This document shows, one piece after another, positions 1 to 6,050 of a DNA stretch of 8,951 nt. The translations under genes and the position numbers were made by a program. Below the pieces are notes generated by a model. That model did not search any database, was not told the origin of the DNA, and saw only the letters and a program-made list of their open reading frames with translations. This DNA is from DATKYV01 sp035528275 (lineage in GTDB: Bacteria > Acidobacteriota > Terriglobia > UBA7540), in assembly GCA_035528275.1 (NCBI GenBank), contig DATKYV010000274.1, forward strand, positions 1-8,951. The letters are read 5' to 3'. Position 1 is the first letter of the stretch. Each line of letters begins with the position of its first letter.

Positions 1-1
1 C

Positions 2-1282
2 GCCCAGCAGGGCGGCATCGGCATCATGCACCGCACCATGTCGATCGAGCGCCAGGCGATGGAAATCGACAAGGTGAAGCGCTCGGAAAGCGGCATGATC
101 GTCGACCCGGTCACCGTCCGCCCCAAGAGCCGGATCTCCGAAGCGCTCGACATCATGAAGAAGTACAAGATCTCGGGCGTGCCCGTCACCACCAACGGCA
201 AGCTGGTGGGCATCCTCACCAACCGCGACCTGCGCTTCGAGTCGCGCCTGGACATCCCCGTGGAATCGGCGATGACCAAGGAGAACCTCATCACCGTCCC
301 CGTGGGCACCACGCTCGACGACGCCGAGGCCATCCTCCACCAGCACCGCGTGGAAAAACTCCTGGTGGTGGATGATGAGTTCAATCTCAAAGGTTTAATA
401 ACAGTTAAAGATATACAAAAACGTATTAAGTATCCCAGTGCTGCCAAGGATGAAAAAGGCCGCCTGCGCGTGGGCGCCGCGGTGGGCGCCACGGGGGATT
501 ACCTGGAGCGCTCGGACGAGCTGGTGAAGGCCAAAGTGGACGTCATTGTCGTGGATACCGCGCACGGGCACTCCTCGCGGGTGATGGAGGCCGTGCGCGT
601 GCTCAAGGACAAGTATCCCGAAGTGGATTTGGTGGCCGGCAATGTGGCCACCTTTGAGGGTACCTGCGACCTGATCCAACTGGGTGTAGACGGCGTCAAG
701 GTGGGAATGGGGCCGGGCTCGATCTGCACGACGCGCGTCGTCACCGGCGCCGGCGTGCCGCAGCTCACCGCTATCGGCGAGTGCGCGCGCGCCGCGCGGC
801 AGGCGGGCGTACCGATCATCGCCGACGGTGGCGTCAAATTCTCAGGCGACATCAGCAAGGCCATCGCCGCGGGAGCGAGCACCGTGATGATCGGCAGCCT
901 GTTCGCGGGAACCGAAGAGAGCCCCGGCGAGACCATCCTCTTCCAGGGGCGCACGTTCAAGTCTTACCGCGGCATGGGCTCGATCGGCGCCATGGAAGCG
1001 GGCTCCGGCGACCGCTACGCGCAGGAAACCGAGAGCGGCCAGCCCGACAAGCTGGTCCCCGAGGGCATCGAGGGCCGCGTTCCCTACAAGGGCATGCTGG
1101 CCGAAATGGTCACCCAAATGGTCGGCGGGCTGCGCTCCGGCATGGGCTATGCAGGATGCGCGACCATCGAGGAGCTGCAGCAGAAAGCCCGCTTCATTCG
1201 CATCACCGCCGCGGGCCTGCGCGAGAGCCACGTCCACGACGTCATCATCACCAAGGAAGCGCCCAACTACCGGCTGGAGTAA
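2..1282 (+). CDS. guaB: IMP dehydrogenase, 5'-truncated by window edge
   Basis: This enzyme oxidises IMP to XMP with NAD+, the committed step of guanine nucleotide synthesis in the cytoplasm. The frame is open from base 2 and reads AQQGGIGIMHRTMSIERQA before the first in-window ATG at 26. This is conserved internal IMPDH sequence, so that ATG is not the start; roughly the first 70 residues lie outside. Next come two CBS domains (about bases 100-260 and 270-430), the regulatory Bateman module. The (beta/alpha)8 catalytic barrel follows, with the GSICTTR loop carrying the catalytic Cys (codon 725-727), the phosphate-binding DGGVKFSGD segment, and the mobile flap YRGMGSIGAM...SGDRYAQE holding the Arg-Tyr pair (1013-1018). 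The C-terminus HVHDVIITKEAPNYRLE and the TAA stop look complete. Codons at 383-433 are strikingly AT-rich compared with the rest of the gene (see findings). The gene converges on the MFS gene. Confidence 0.97.
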   Translation, partial: AQQGGIGIMHRTMSIERQAMEIDKVKRSESGMIVDPVTVRPKSRISEALDIMKKYKISGVPVTTNGKLVGILTNRDLRFESRLDIPVESAMTKENLITVPVGTTLDDAEAILHQHRVEKLLVVDDEFNLKGLITVKDIQKRIKYPSAAKDEKGRLRVGAAVGATGDYLERSDELVKAKVDVIVVDTAHGHSSRVMEAVRVLKDKYPEVDLVAGNVATFEGTCDLIQLGVDGVKVGMGPGSICTTRVVTGAGVPQLTAIGECARAARQAGVPIIADGGVKFSGDISKAIAAGASTVMIGSLFAGTEESPGETILFQGRTFKSYRGMGSIGAMEAGSGDRYAQETESGQPDKLVPEGIEGRVPYKGMLAEMVTQMVGGLRSGMGYAGCATIEELQQKARFIRITAAGLRESHVHDVIITKEAPNYRLE

Positions 1283-1300
1283 ACTCCTCCAACGAAGGCG

Positions 1301-1330
1301 TCCGGGAGTGCGTCAGCGTTGCGCTCCGGA
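1301..1330 (+). terminator. Candidate guaB terminator hairpin
   Basis: An imperfect inverted repeat begins 18 bases after the guaB stop. TCCGG pairs with CCGGA at the ends. After a one-base bulge, AGTGCG pairs with TGCGCT through two G-T wobbles, leaving a loop of about 7 bases. The bases that follow (TTCAAGTCTCC) are only weakly T-rich, so this is at best a poor intrinsic terminator. Position just after the gene is the main support. Confidence 0.4.
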
Positions 1331-1356
1331 TTCAAGTCTCCAGATTCAAGATTCCA
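1329..1356. repeat. Four degenerate 7-bp tandem repeats
   Basis: Four consecutive heptamers are visible: GATTCAA, GTCTCCA, GATTCAA and GATTCCA. Read as 14-base units, the two copies agree at 12 of 14 positions. The run lies in the guaB/MFS convergent intergenic region, overlaps the last two bases of the preceding hairpin, and is lower in GC than its surroundings. No function is evident. Confidence 0.6.
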
Positions 1357-1460
1357 GTTGATTGTCCTCGAGCCCCGTCCCACGAGAATCCGCCGCCGGG
1401 GCCGATACCGCAACGCCCGTCACGGCACCGGACTGCGGCGTTCCAAGTTCCTCTCACGCC

Positions 1461-1481
1461 GGAGCACCATAAAGGTGCTCC
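1461..1481. terminator. Perfect 8-bp stem-loop between convergent genes
   Basis: GGAGCACC (1461-1468) and GGTGCTCC (1474-1481) form a perfect 8-bp stem around the 5-base loop ATAAA. It lies 36 bases past the MFS stop codon on the minus strand and about 180 bases past the guaB stop on the plus strand. Neither strand has a T-run after the stem, so it is not a classical intrinsic terminator. It could protect a 3' end or help terminate transcripts from either side. The structure is certain; the role is a guess. Confidence 0.4.
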
Positions 1482-1517
1482 CCTACCGGGCATGGCATGA
1501 CGCAGTCGAAGGCGTGC

Positions 1518-2738
1518 TCATTGCTGCTGATCGGCCTTTGCGGAGAAGAGGAGCAGTATGGCGGCGATGAGGGCGAGCATGCTGGAGACGAAGAACGGCA
1601 TGGCCGGTGAGTAGCGATCCCACAGCCAGCCCGCTAGCAGGCTGGCGGGAAAGACCGTCACACCGACCACCCAGTTGAAAACTCCGAAGACCGAAGCCCG
1701 CGACTCGCTGGGAACAAGATCCGCAATCCAGGCCTTCAACACACCTTCTGTGAGCGCGTAGTACAGGCCATAGACGGCAAACAGCGGCCAAGCCGCGAAC
1801 GGCGAAGTGGACCTCGCAAAGCCGAAGTAGACTCCGGAGTAGACCAGGTAGCCCACGGCAATCAGAGCGCGACGCGGAAGGCGGTCAGAGAGTTTCCCCG
1901 CCGGCCAGCTCAGCGCCGTGTAGACGACATTGAACACCAGGCCCAAAAGGGGCGCCAGCGCTGCGGCCACTCCCAGGTTCTGGGCGCGCAAGACCAGAAA
2001 GAGGTCCGAGGAATTGCCCAGGGAAAATACCGCAACAGCCGCGAGGACAACCAGCAATCGCCAGTTCTTGTCGCGAAACGCTTTTCCAATGCCTCGTTTC
2101 GCTCCAGCTGCGGTCCCGCTCGTCCCAGGGCGAACCTCGCGCACCGCGAACCAGACCAGCAGGATGCTCGCCAAGCCCGGCAGGGCTGCGGCCCAGAAGA
2201 TTTTGCGAACGTCTCCAAGGAACAGCGGCAGAAGGATCACAGCCGCCAGCGGTCCCACGACCGCACCCGCCGAATCCATCGCCTGCCGGAAGCCGAAGGC
2301 CGCTCCCCGGGTGGCCGCGGGGACGGAATCGGCGATGAGCGCGTCGCGCGGTGCGGCACGAAAGCCTTTCGAAGCGCGGTCGGCGAATCGAATCCAGAAG
2401 ACCTGCGGCCACGATTGCGCGAGCGCCAGGAGCGGCTTGGCCAGATTGGCGACCGTGTAGCCGGCGGCGGCGAGCGGCTTGCGGCGCCGCAGGCGGTCGG
2501 AGAGAAACCCCGAGGCCAGGCGGCCGAAGCTGGCGACGGTTTCCGCCGCTCCCTCGATAAGTCCGAAGACCATCGGCCCGGCTCCCAGCACGCTCACCAG
2601 GAACTGCGGCAGGAGCCAATAGCTCATCTCCGTCGCTGTGTCGTTGAAGAAAGCCACCCAGCCGAGCATGCGGACGTTGCGTGGCAAGCCGGATGCGCCT
2701 GGGGATGGATCGTCGGGGGTGGACCCGCGTGTCGGCAT
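1518..2738 (-). CDS. Major facilitator superfamily transporter (MJ1317-like type)
   Basis: A 406-residue integral membrane protein of normal MFS length with about 12 hydrophobic segments. The N-terminal half has FNDTATEMSYWLLP in the first helix, the MFS motif-A loop GFLSDRLRRRKP (residues 77-88), and DRASKGFRAAPRDALIAD (120-137), a signature I associate with MJ1317-like MFS proteins. A second motif-A copy, GKLSDRLPRR (281-290), and the EGVLKAWIADLVP stretch (331-343) mark the C-terminal half, so the two-fold pseudo-repeat is clear. A central charged loop (about 201-225) links the halves. Substrate is unknown; efflux of small molecules is possible but not shown. The ATG at 2738 was chosen as the most upstream one after the rplQ terminator. 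The frame stays open further upstream, but that part overlaps rplQ and is not membrane-like. No good Shine-Dalgarno precedes the ATG, so Met24 (2669) cannot be excluded. It may have its own promoter or rely on read-through. Confidence 0.88.
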   Translation of the reverse strand: MPTRGSTPDDPSPGASGLPRNVRMLGWVAFFNDTATEMSYWLLPQFLVSVLGAGPMVFGLIEGAAETVASFGRLASGFLSDRLRRRKPLAAAGYTVANLAKPLLALAQSWPQVFWIRFADRASKGFRAAPRDALIADSVPAATRGAAFGFRQAMDSAGAVVGPLAAVILLPLFLGDVRKIFWAAALPGLASILLVWFAVREVRPGTSGTAAGAKRGIGKAFRDKNWRLLVVLAAVAVFSLGNSSDLFLVLRAQNLGVAAALAPLLGLVFNVVYTALSWPAGKLSDRLPRRALIAVGYLVYSGVYFGFARSTSPFAAWPLFAVYGLYYALTEGVLKAWIADLVPSESRASVFGVFNWVVGVTVFPASLLAGWLWDRYSPAMPFFVSSMLALIAAILLLFSAKADQQQ

Positions 2739-2748
2739 GCAAGCGCCC

Positions 2749-2791
2749 AAAACAAGAATCCCGGCCGGAGGATTTCTCCTCCTGGGCCGGG
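2749..2791 (-). terminator. Intrinsic terminator of the ribosomal-protein/rpoA operon
   Basis: Read on the minus strand, a 7-bp outer stem (CCCGGCC with GGCCGGG), a 2-base CA bulge and a 6-bp inner stem (GGAGGA with TCCTCC) close a GAAA tetraloop. They are followed directly by ATTCTTGTTTT (8 T of 11). It lies 48 bases after the rplQ stop, where the alpha operon normally ends. A GNRA loop plus a T-tract makes this a convincing factor-independent terminator for the minus strand only. Confidence 0.88.
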
Positions 2792-2794
2792 AAG

Positions 2795-2823
2795 ATGGTA
2801 TGAGTTTTGGCTCCTTCCGCCAA
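2795..2823 (-). promoter_or_regulatory. Weak sigma70-like promoter candidate for the MFS gene
   Basis: On the minus strand TTGGCG (2818-2823) and TACCAT (2795-2800) are separated by exactly 17 bases. Each matches the -35 or -10 consensus at 4 of 6 positions. It lies between the rplQ stop and the operon terminator. A transcript from here would carry the terminator hairpin in its leader. In GC-rich DNA such a match can easily arise by chance. Confidence 0.2.
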
Positions 2824-2839
2824 GCCGAACAGAGAGGAG

Positions 2840-3346
2840 CTACTTTTGTTCTTCGCCCTCGTCGGGCGGGCCGGCCTTCTCCTTGGCCGCCGCGGCCTCT
2901 TCGACCGCTTTGCGTTTCGCCTCGGCCTTGCGAGAGCGGATCTCGGCGCGTTTCTGGAGGACCTCGGTGCCCAACAGCTCGAGCACCGCGGTATCGGCGC
3001 CGTCGCCCTTCCGCCACCCGGTGCGCACGATACGCGTGTATCCACCGGAGCGTTTGCCAAAGCGCTTGGCGATATCCTCGAAGAGCTTGTTCACCGCCGA
3101 GACCCTCTTCCCGTCGGTCACCTTCGTCCCGGGCTGAAAGTAGCTGGCGGCAAGGCGCCGCGCGTGGGCGTCGCCACGCTTGCCGAGGGTGATGATGTGC
3201 TCCGCCTCGACGCGCGCCGCTTTGGCCTTGGCCACGGTGGTCTCGATCCGCTCTTCAAGAATCAGCGACGTCACCAGGTTGCGCAGCAGGGCGCGGCGGT
3301 GCGAGGTGTTTCTGCTCAGTTTTCTTCCAAAGTTGCGATGACGCAT
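2840..3346 (-). CDS. rplQ: 50S ribosomal protein L17
   Basis: L17 binds 23S rRNA near the peptide exit region of the large subunit. The 168-residue product begins with the hallmark MRHRNFGRKLSRNTSHRRALLRNL, continues through LILEERIETTVAKAKAARVEAEHIITLGKRG, and closes the core with GGYTRIVRTGWRKGDGADTAVLELLG (about residues 101-126). Compared with about 120-130 residues in many bacteria it has a tail of about 40 residues rich in Lys, Glu, Ala and Arg (about 130-168), ending in GPPDEGEEQK, probably flexible or helical. The ATG at 3346 is preceded by a modest GGGGA ribosome site. The rpoA stop is only 16 bases upstream, so the two are probably translationally linked. It is the last gene before the operon terminator. 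Confidence 0.97.
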   Translation of the reverse strand: MRHRNFGRKLSRNTSHRRALLRNLVTSLILEERIETTVAKAKAARVEAEHIITLGKRGDAHARRLAASYFQPGTKVTDGKRVSAVNKLFEDIAKRFGKRSGGYTRIVRTGWRKGDGADTAVLELLGTEVLQKRAEIRSRKAEAKRKAVEEAAAAKEKAGPPDEGEEQK

Positions 3347-3362
3347 CGAAATTTCCCCGTGA

Positions 3363-4370
3363 CTAAACTTGTTGCTGAGGCGCTTCAGCGCTGGGCATGA
3401 CCGGGGTGCCCTTCTCGTCGAACTTCATCCCCAGGCTCAGGCCCATGACCGTAAGGATTTCCTTGATCTCGTTCAAGGACTTTCGTCCGAAGTTCTTGGT
3501 CTTCAGCATTTCCTGTTCACTTCTCACCACCAGTTCGCGGATGGTGGAGATGTTGGCGTTCTTCAGACAGTTGTAAGAGCGGACCGAAAGCTCCAGCTCC
3601 TCCACGGAACGGTCGAGATTCTCATTACGGACCGAAGAGGTGCGCTCGGGGGCAATTTCTTCCACGACCGGCTCTTCCTCAAAGTTGATGAAGATGTTCA
3701 TATGGTCTTTGAGCAGCTTGGCCGCGAGCCCGATGGAATCCTGGGGTGAGATCGCGCCGTTCGTCCAGACGTCCAAGGTCAGCTTGTCGTAATCGGTCAT
3801 CTGGCCGAGGCGCGCCGCCTCGACCGCGTAGTTCACCTTGCGAATCGGGGAATGCACGGAATCCACCGGGATATAACCAATCGGCAGGTCTTCGTCGAAA
3901 TTCTTCTCCGCGGAGACGTAGCCGCGGCCGATCTTGATGCGCATTTCGATGTTCAGCGACCCGCCTTCGCTGACCGTAGCCAGGTAGACGTCCTTGTCGA
4001 GGATTTCGACGTCCGCGTCTTCCTGAATCAACCGCGAGGTCACCTCCCCGGGCTGGTCCACGGCCAGGTAGAGAGTCTTCGGGCCTTCGGCGCTCATCTT
4101 CAGCGGAATCTGCTTGAGGTTCAGGATGATGTCCGTGGCGTCTTCCACCACACCCGGGATCGAGGAGAACTCGTGCAGGACGCCTTCGATGCGCACCGCC
4201 GTGATCGCCGCGCCTTCGATAGAGGACAGCAGGACGCGCCGCAGCGCGTTGCCAATCGTCGTGCCAAAGCCGCGCTCAAAGGGCTGGGCACTGAACTGGC
4301 CGTACTTGTCGGTCAGCGTATCGAGATTGCACGCCAAGCGCTTGGGTTTTTGAAATCCCTTCCACAGCAT
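3363..4370 (-). CDS. rpoA: DNA-directed RNA polymerase subunit alpha
   Basis: The alpha subunit dimerises to nucleate RNA polymerase assembly; its C-terminal domain contacts UP elements and activators. With the chosen start it has 335 residues. The N-terminal assembly domain (about 1-230) contains RGFGTTIGNALRRVLLSS (33-50) and GVLHEFSSIPGVVED. An acidic linker (about 231-250) follows, then the C-terminal domain (about 253-320) with R264, N267, C268, L269 and K270 in VRSYNCLKNANIS, and NFGRKSLNEIKEIL (293-306), the family's DNA-contact residues. Two in-frame ATGs lie nine bases apart, at 4379 and 4370. The GGAGG site at 4381-4385 leaves only 1 base before the first but 10 before the second, so the second (MLWKGFQKPK) is preferred; the longer form would be 338 residues. 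A 6-bp hairpin sits just upstream of the GGAGG. Confidence 0.96.
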   Translation of the reverse strand: MLWKGFQKPKRLACNLDTLTDKYGQFSAQPFERGFGTTIGNALRRVLLSSIEGAAITAVRIEGVLHEFSSIPGVVEDATDIILNLKQIPLKMSAEGPKTLYLAVDQPGEVTSRLIQEDADVEILDKDVYLATVSEGGSLNIEMRIKIGRGYVSAEKNFDEDLPIGYIPVDSVHSPIRKVNYAVEAARLGQMTDYDKLTLDVWTNGAISPQDSIGLAAKLLKDHMNIFINFEEEPVVEEIAPERTSSVRNENLDRSVEELELSVRSYNCLKNANISTIRELVVRSEQEMLKTKNFGRKSLNEIKEILTVMGLSLGMKFDEKGTPVMPSAEAPQQQV

Positions 4371-4390
4371 ATCGTTCATACCTCCCTGGA

Positions 4391-4406
4391 GTCCGCAACG
4401 GCGGAC
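4391..4406 (-). promoter_or_regulatory. Perfect 6-bp stem-loop upstream of rpoA ribosome site
   Basis: GTCCGC and GCGGAC pair perfectly around a 4-base loop (CGTT on the transcript strand). The stem ends 5 bases before the rpoA Shine-Dalgarno GGAGG, in the 62-base rpsD-rpoA gap. There is no T-tract, so it is not an intrinsic terminator. It could modulate rpoA translation or transcript processing, which is inference. Confidence 0.4.
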
Positions 4407-4432
4407 GTCCCCAACCCTTCGACAGGGATGGA

Positions 4433-5062
4433 TTATTTCGAATAAAGCTCGACGATCATCTGTTCCTGCACCGGGAAAGCTATGTCTTCCCGTTTGGGAT
4501 TCGCAACCATGCGGGCCTTCAGGCCCTCGCGGTCCAGTTCCAGCCAGGGTGGAACCGCCCGCCCTCCGGTCAGGTCGAGCGCCCGCTGAATGGTGGCCAT
4601 CTTTCGGCTGCGCTCGCGAATGGCCAGTTGGTGACCCGGGCCGACCTGGAAGGAGGGAATATTCACCTTGCGCCCTCCGACCTCGACGTGCCCGTGGCGC
4701 ACCAATTGGCGGGCCTCGGCGCGCGAGGTGGCGAACCCCAGACGGTAGACCACATTGTCGAGGCGCCGCTCGAGCATCATGAGCAGGTTCTCACCGGTGA
4801 TGCCCCTCATGGTCACCGCCTTCTCGAAGTAGGACCGAAACTGGTCTTCGAGGACGCCGTAGAGCCGGCGGACTTTCTGCTTCTCGCGCAATTGGAGCCC
4901 GTAGCCGACCACCTTGGGCCGGCGGGCCCTGCCGTGCTGGCCGGGGGCGAAGTTTCTCTTCTCAATGGCACACTTGTCCGTCATGCAACGCTGCCCCTTG
5001 AGGAAAAGCTTCACCCCTTCCCGGCGGCAGAGCCGACAAACTGCATCACGATACCTTGCCAA
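4433..5062 (-). CDS. rpsD: 30S ribosomal protein S4, zinc-binding form, TTG start
   Basis: S4 is a primary 16S rRNA-binding protein that starts small-subunit assembly and in several bacteria represses its own operon. The product is 209 residues, the usual length. The N-terminus carries four cysteines, C9, C12, C26 and C31 (CRLC...RCMTDKC), the zinc-binding C+ pattern. NFAPGQHGRARRPKVVGYGLQLREKQK (about 37-63) is typical S4, and the S4 RNA-binding fold follows with LERRLDNVVYRLGFATSRAEARQLVRHGHVEVGGRKVNIPS (about 97-137). The start codon is TTG (5060-5062). It is set by a strong GGGAGG (5068-5073) five bases upstream; no in-frame ATG or GTG fits, and the sequence begins correctly at (M)ARYRDAVC. 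The 104-base gap to rpsK contains two stem-loops that may serve as a regulatory leader. Confidence 0.97.
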   Translation of the reverse strand: MARYRDAVCRLCRREGVKLFLKGQRCMTDKCAIEKRNFAPGQHGRARRPKVVGYGLQLREKQKVRRLYGVLEDQFRSYFEKAVTMRGITGENLLMMLERRLDNVVYRLGFATSRAEARQLVRHGHVEVGGRKVNIPSFQVGPGHQLAIRERSRKMATIQRALDLTGGRAVPPWLELDREGLKARMVANPKREDIAFPVQEQMIVELYSK

Positions 5063-5076
5063 ACCAACCTCCCTGC

Positions 5077-5091
5077 GTCGCGTTCTGCGAC
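5077..5091 (-). promoter_or_regulatory. Short stem-loop next to the rpsD ribosome site
   Basis: GTCGC and GCGAC form a 5-bp stem with a 5-base loop on the transcript strand. It ends three bases before the GGGAGG of rpsD. Together with the larger hairpin further upstream it makes the rpsK-rpsD gap a structured leader. It is short enough to occur by chance. Confidence 0.3.
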
Positions 5092-5128
5092 TTGCTGATC
5101 CGAACTCCTATCGATTCGGTGCGGGTCA

Positions 5129-5153
5129 CGCCGCCGGTCCGGAAGCGGCGGCG
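5129..5153 (-). promoter_or_regulatory. GC-rich 7-bp stem-loop in the rpsK-rpsD gap
   Basis: CGCCGCC and GGCGGCG pair perfectly around an 11-base loop. It begins 13 bases after the rpsK stop. No T-run follows on the minus strand, so an intrinsic terminator is unlikely. It may be a processing or stability element, or part of an S4-responsive leader for rpsD; this is inferred from position. Confidence 0.4.
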
Positions 5154-5166
5154 CGCCTTTCCATTC

Positions 5167-5574
5167 TTACACCCTTCGGCGCTTGGGCGGGCGGCATCCG
5201 TTATGCGGAATGGGGGTCGCGTCCTTGATGGAGCGCACCTCCAGGCCCGCGGTCGCCAGGGCCCGCATCGCCGACTCGCGGCCCGATCCCGGCCCCTTCA
5301 CGCGCACCTCCACGGTGCGCATGCCGTGGTCGCGCGCCGTGTTGGCGGCGCGCAGCGCCGCCTGCTGGGCTGCAAACGGCGTTCCCTTGCGCGAACCCTT
5401 GAAACCCATTGAGCCGGAGCTGGCCCAGCAAATCACCTTCCCGTCCGGGTCGGTAATGGCAATGTGCGTGTTGTTGAAGGTCGCTTGGATGTGGACTACC
5501 CCGGTGGGGATGACCCGCTTCTCCTTCTTCTTGAACGATTTCTTCTTCCCCGTCTTTGCCGGTGCTTTTGCCAT
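5167..5574 (-). CDS. rpsK: 30S ribosomal protein S11
   Basis: S11 lies on the small-subunit platform, where it contacts 16S rRNA near the mRNA exit and E site. The 135-residue product has a lysine-rich N-terminal extension (residues 1-20), then the conserved GVVHIQATFNNTHIAITDPDG (25-45), WASSGSMGFKGSRKGTPFAAQ (50-70), VRVKGPGSGRESAMRAL (90-106) and the C-terminal HNGCRPPKRRRV, which is diagnostic of S11. The start ATG at 5574 is preceded by GAGGTG a few bases upstream. It lies 39 bases after rpsM and is co-directional with it, as in most bacteria. Nothing is truncated. Confidence 0.97.
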   Translation of the reverse strand: MAKAPAKTGKKKSFKKKEKRVIPTGVVHIQATFNNTHIAITDPDGKVICWASSGSMGFKGSRKGTPFAAQQAALRAANTARDHGMRTVEVRVKGPGSGRESAMRALATAGLEVRSIKDATPIPHNGCRPPKRRRV

Positions 5575-5613
5575 GTCACCTCATCCCGATTTTTCTGACC
5601 GTTCCCGCCGCTC

Positions 5614-6000
5614 CTAGGTCTTCGCCGCGGCGCGTTTCTTGTTGGCGATGGTCCCGCGGCGCGGTCCCTTGCGGGTGCGCGCGTTGGTGTGGGTGCGCTG
5701 TCCGCGCACCGGGAGATTGCGCCGGTGCCGCAACCCACGGTAGGACCCGATTTCGATCAGCCGCTTGATATTCATGGAGGCTTCCTTGCGCAGATCGCCT
5801 TCCACGCCACCATCTTCCTCGATGATTTGCCGGATCTTGCTGGTCTCGTCCTCGGTCAGGTCCTTGACGAACCTTCCCGTGTCCACGCCCGCGCGGGCCA
5901 GGATGGATTGCGACCGTGCCCTGCCGATTCCGTAGATGTAGGTCAATCCGATTTCCACCCGCTTGGTGCGCGGCAAATCAATTCCTGCGATGCGTGCCAT
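5614..6000 (-). CDS. rpsM: 30S ribosomal protein S13
   Basis: S13 sits in the head of the small subunit, forms intersubunit bridges and contacts P-site tRNA through its basic tail. The 128-residue product starts with MARIAGIDLPRTKRVEIGLTYIYGIG and includes the helix-two-turn-helix region (about 15-70). It ends with GLRHRRNLPVRGQRTHTNAR (89-108) followed by a Lys/Arg-rich tail, all standard S13. A clear GGAGG lies 7 bases before the ATG. The 78-base gap to rpmJ holds a strong G/C hairpin. In Escherichia coli the S4 repressor site of the alpha operon lies at the start of rpsM, so this junction is a plausible control point here too. Confidence 0.97.
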   Translation of the reverse strand: MARIAGIDLPRTKRVEIGLTYIYGIGRARSQSILARAGVDTGRFVKDLTEDETSKIRQIIEEDGGVEGDLRKEASMNIKRLIEIGSYRGLRHRRNLPVRGQRTHTNARTRKGPRRGTIANKKRAAAKT

Positions 6001-6028
6001 AATTTTCCTCCAGCCTCATCCAGTCCGT

Positions 6029-6050
6029 CGGGGGATCTCAACCGCCCCCG
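6029..6050 (-). promoter_or_regulatory. G/C stem-loop upstream of rpsM
   Basis: CGGGGG and CCCCCG form a perfect 6-bp stem with a 10-base loop in the rpmJ-rpsM gap, 28 bases before the rpsM start and upstream of its GGAGG. No T-tract follows. It may take part in translational control of the alpha segment or in mRNA processing; structure is seen, function inferred. Confidence 0.4.

Noticed and set aside
26..28. ATG at 26 as the guaB start
   Set aside because: Conserved IMPDH sequence continues in frame to the left edge of the window, so the true start lies outside.
781..1500. Plus-strand frame overlapping the end of guaB and the intergenic region
   Set aside because: The translation is Arg/His/Gly-rich, low-complexity shadow sequence of guaB in another frame, with no family resemblance.
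1885..3060. Minus-strand frame of 391 codons overlapping the MFS gene and rplQ
   Set aside because: It is an out-of-frame shadow rich in Arg, Pro and Ala with no membrane segments; the MFS frame explains the region.
2415..3137. Plus-strand frame opposite the MFS gene and rplQ
   Set aside because: It crosses the strong minus-strand terminator and two real genes and shows no conserved motif.
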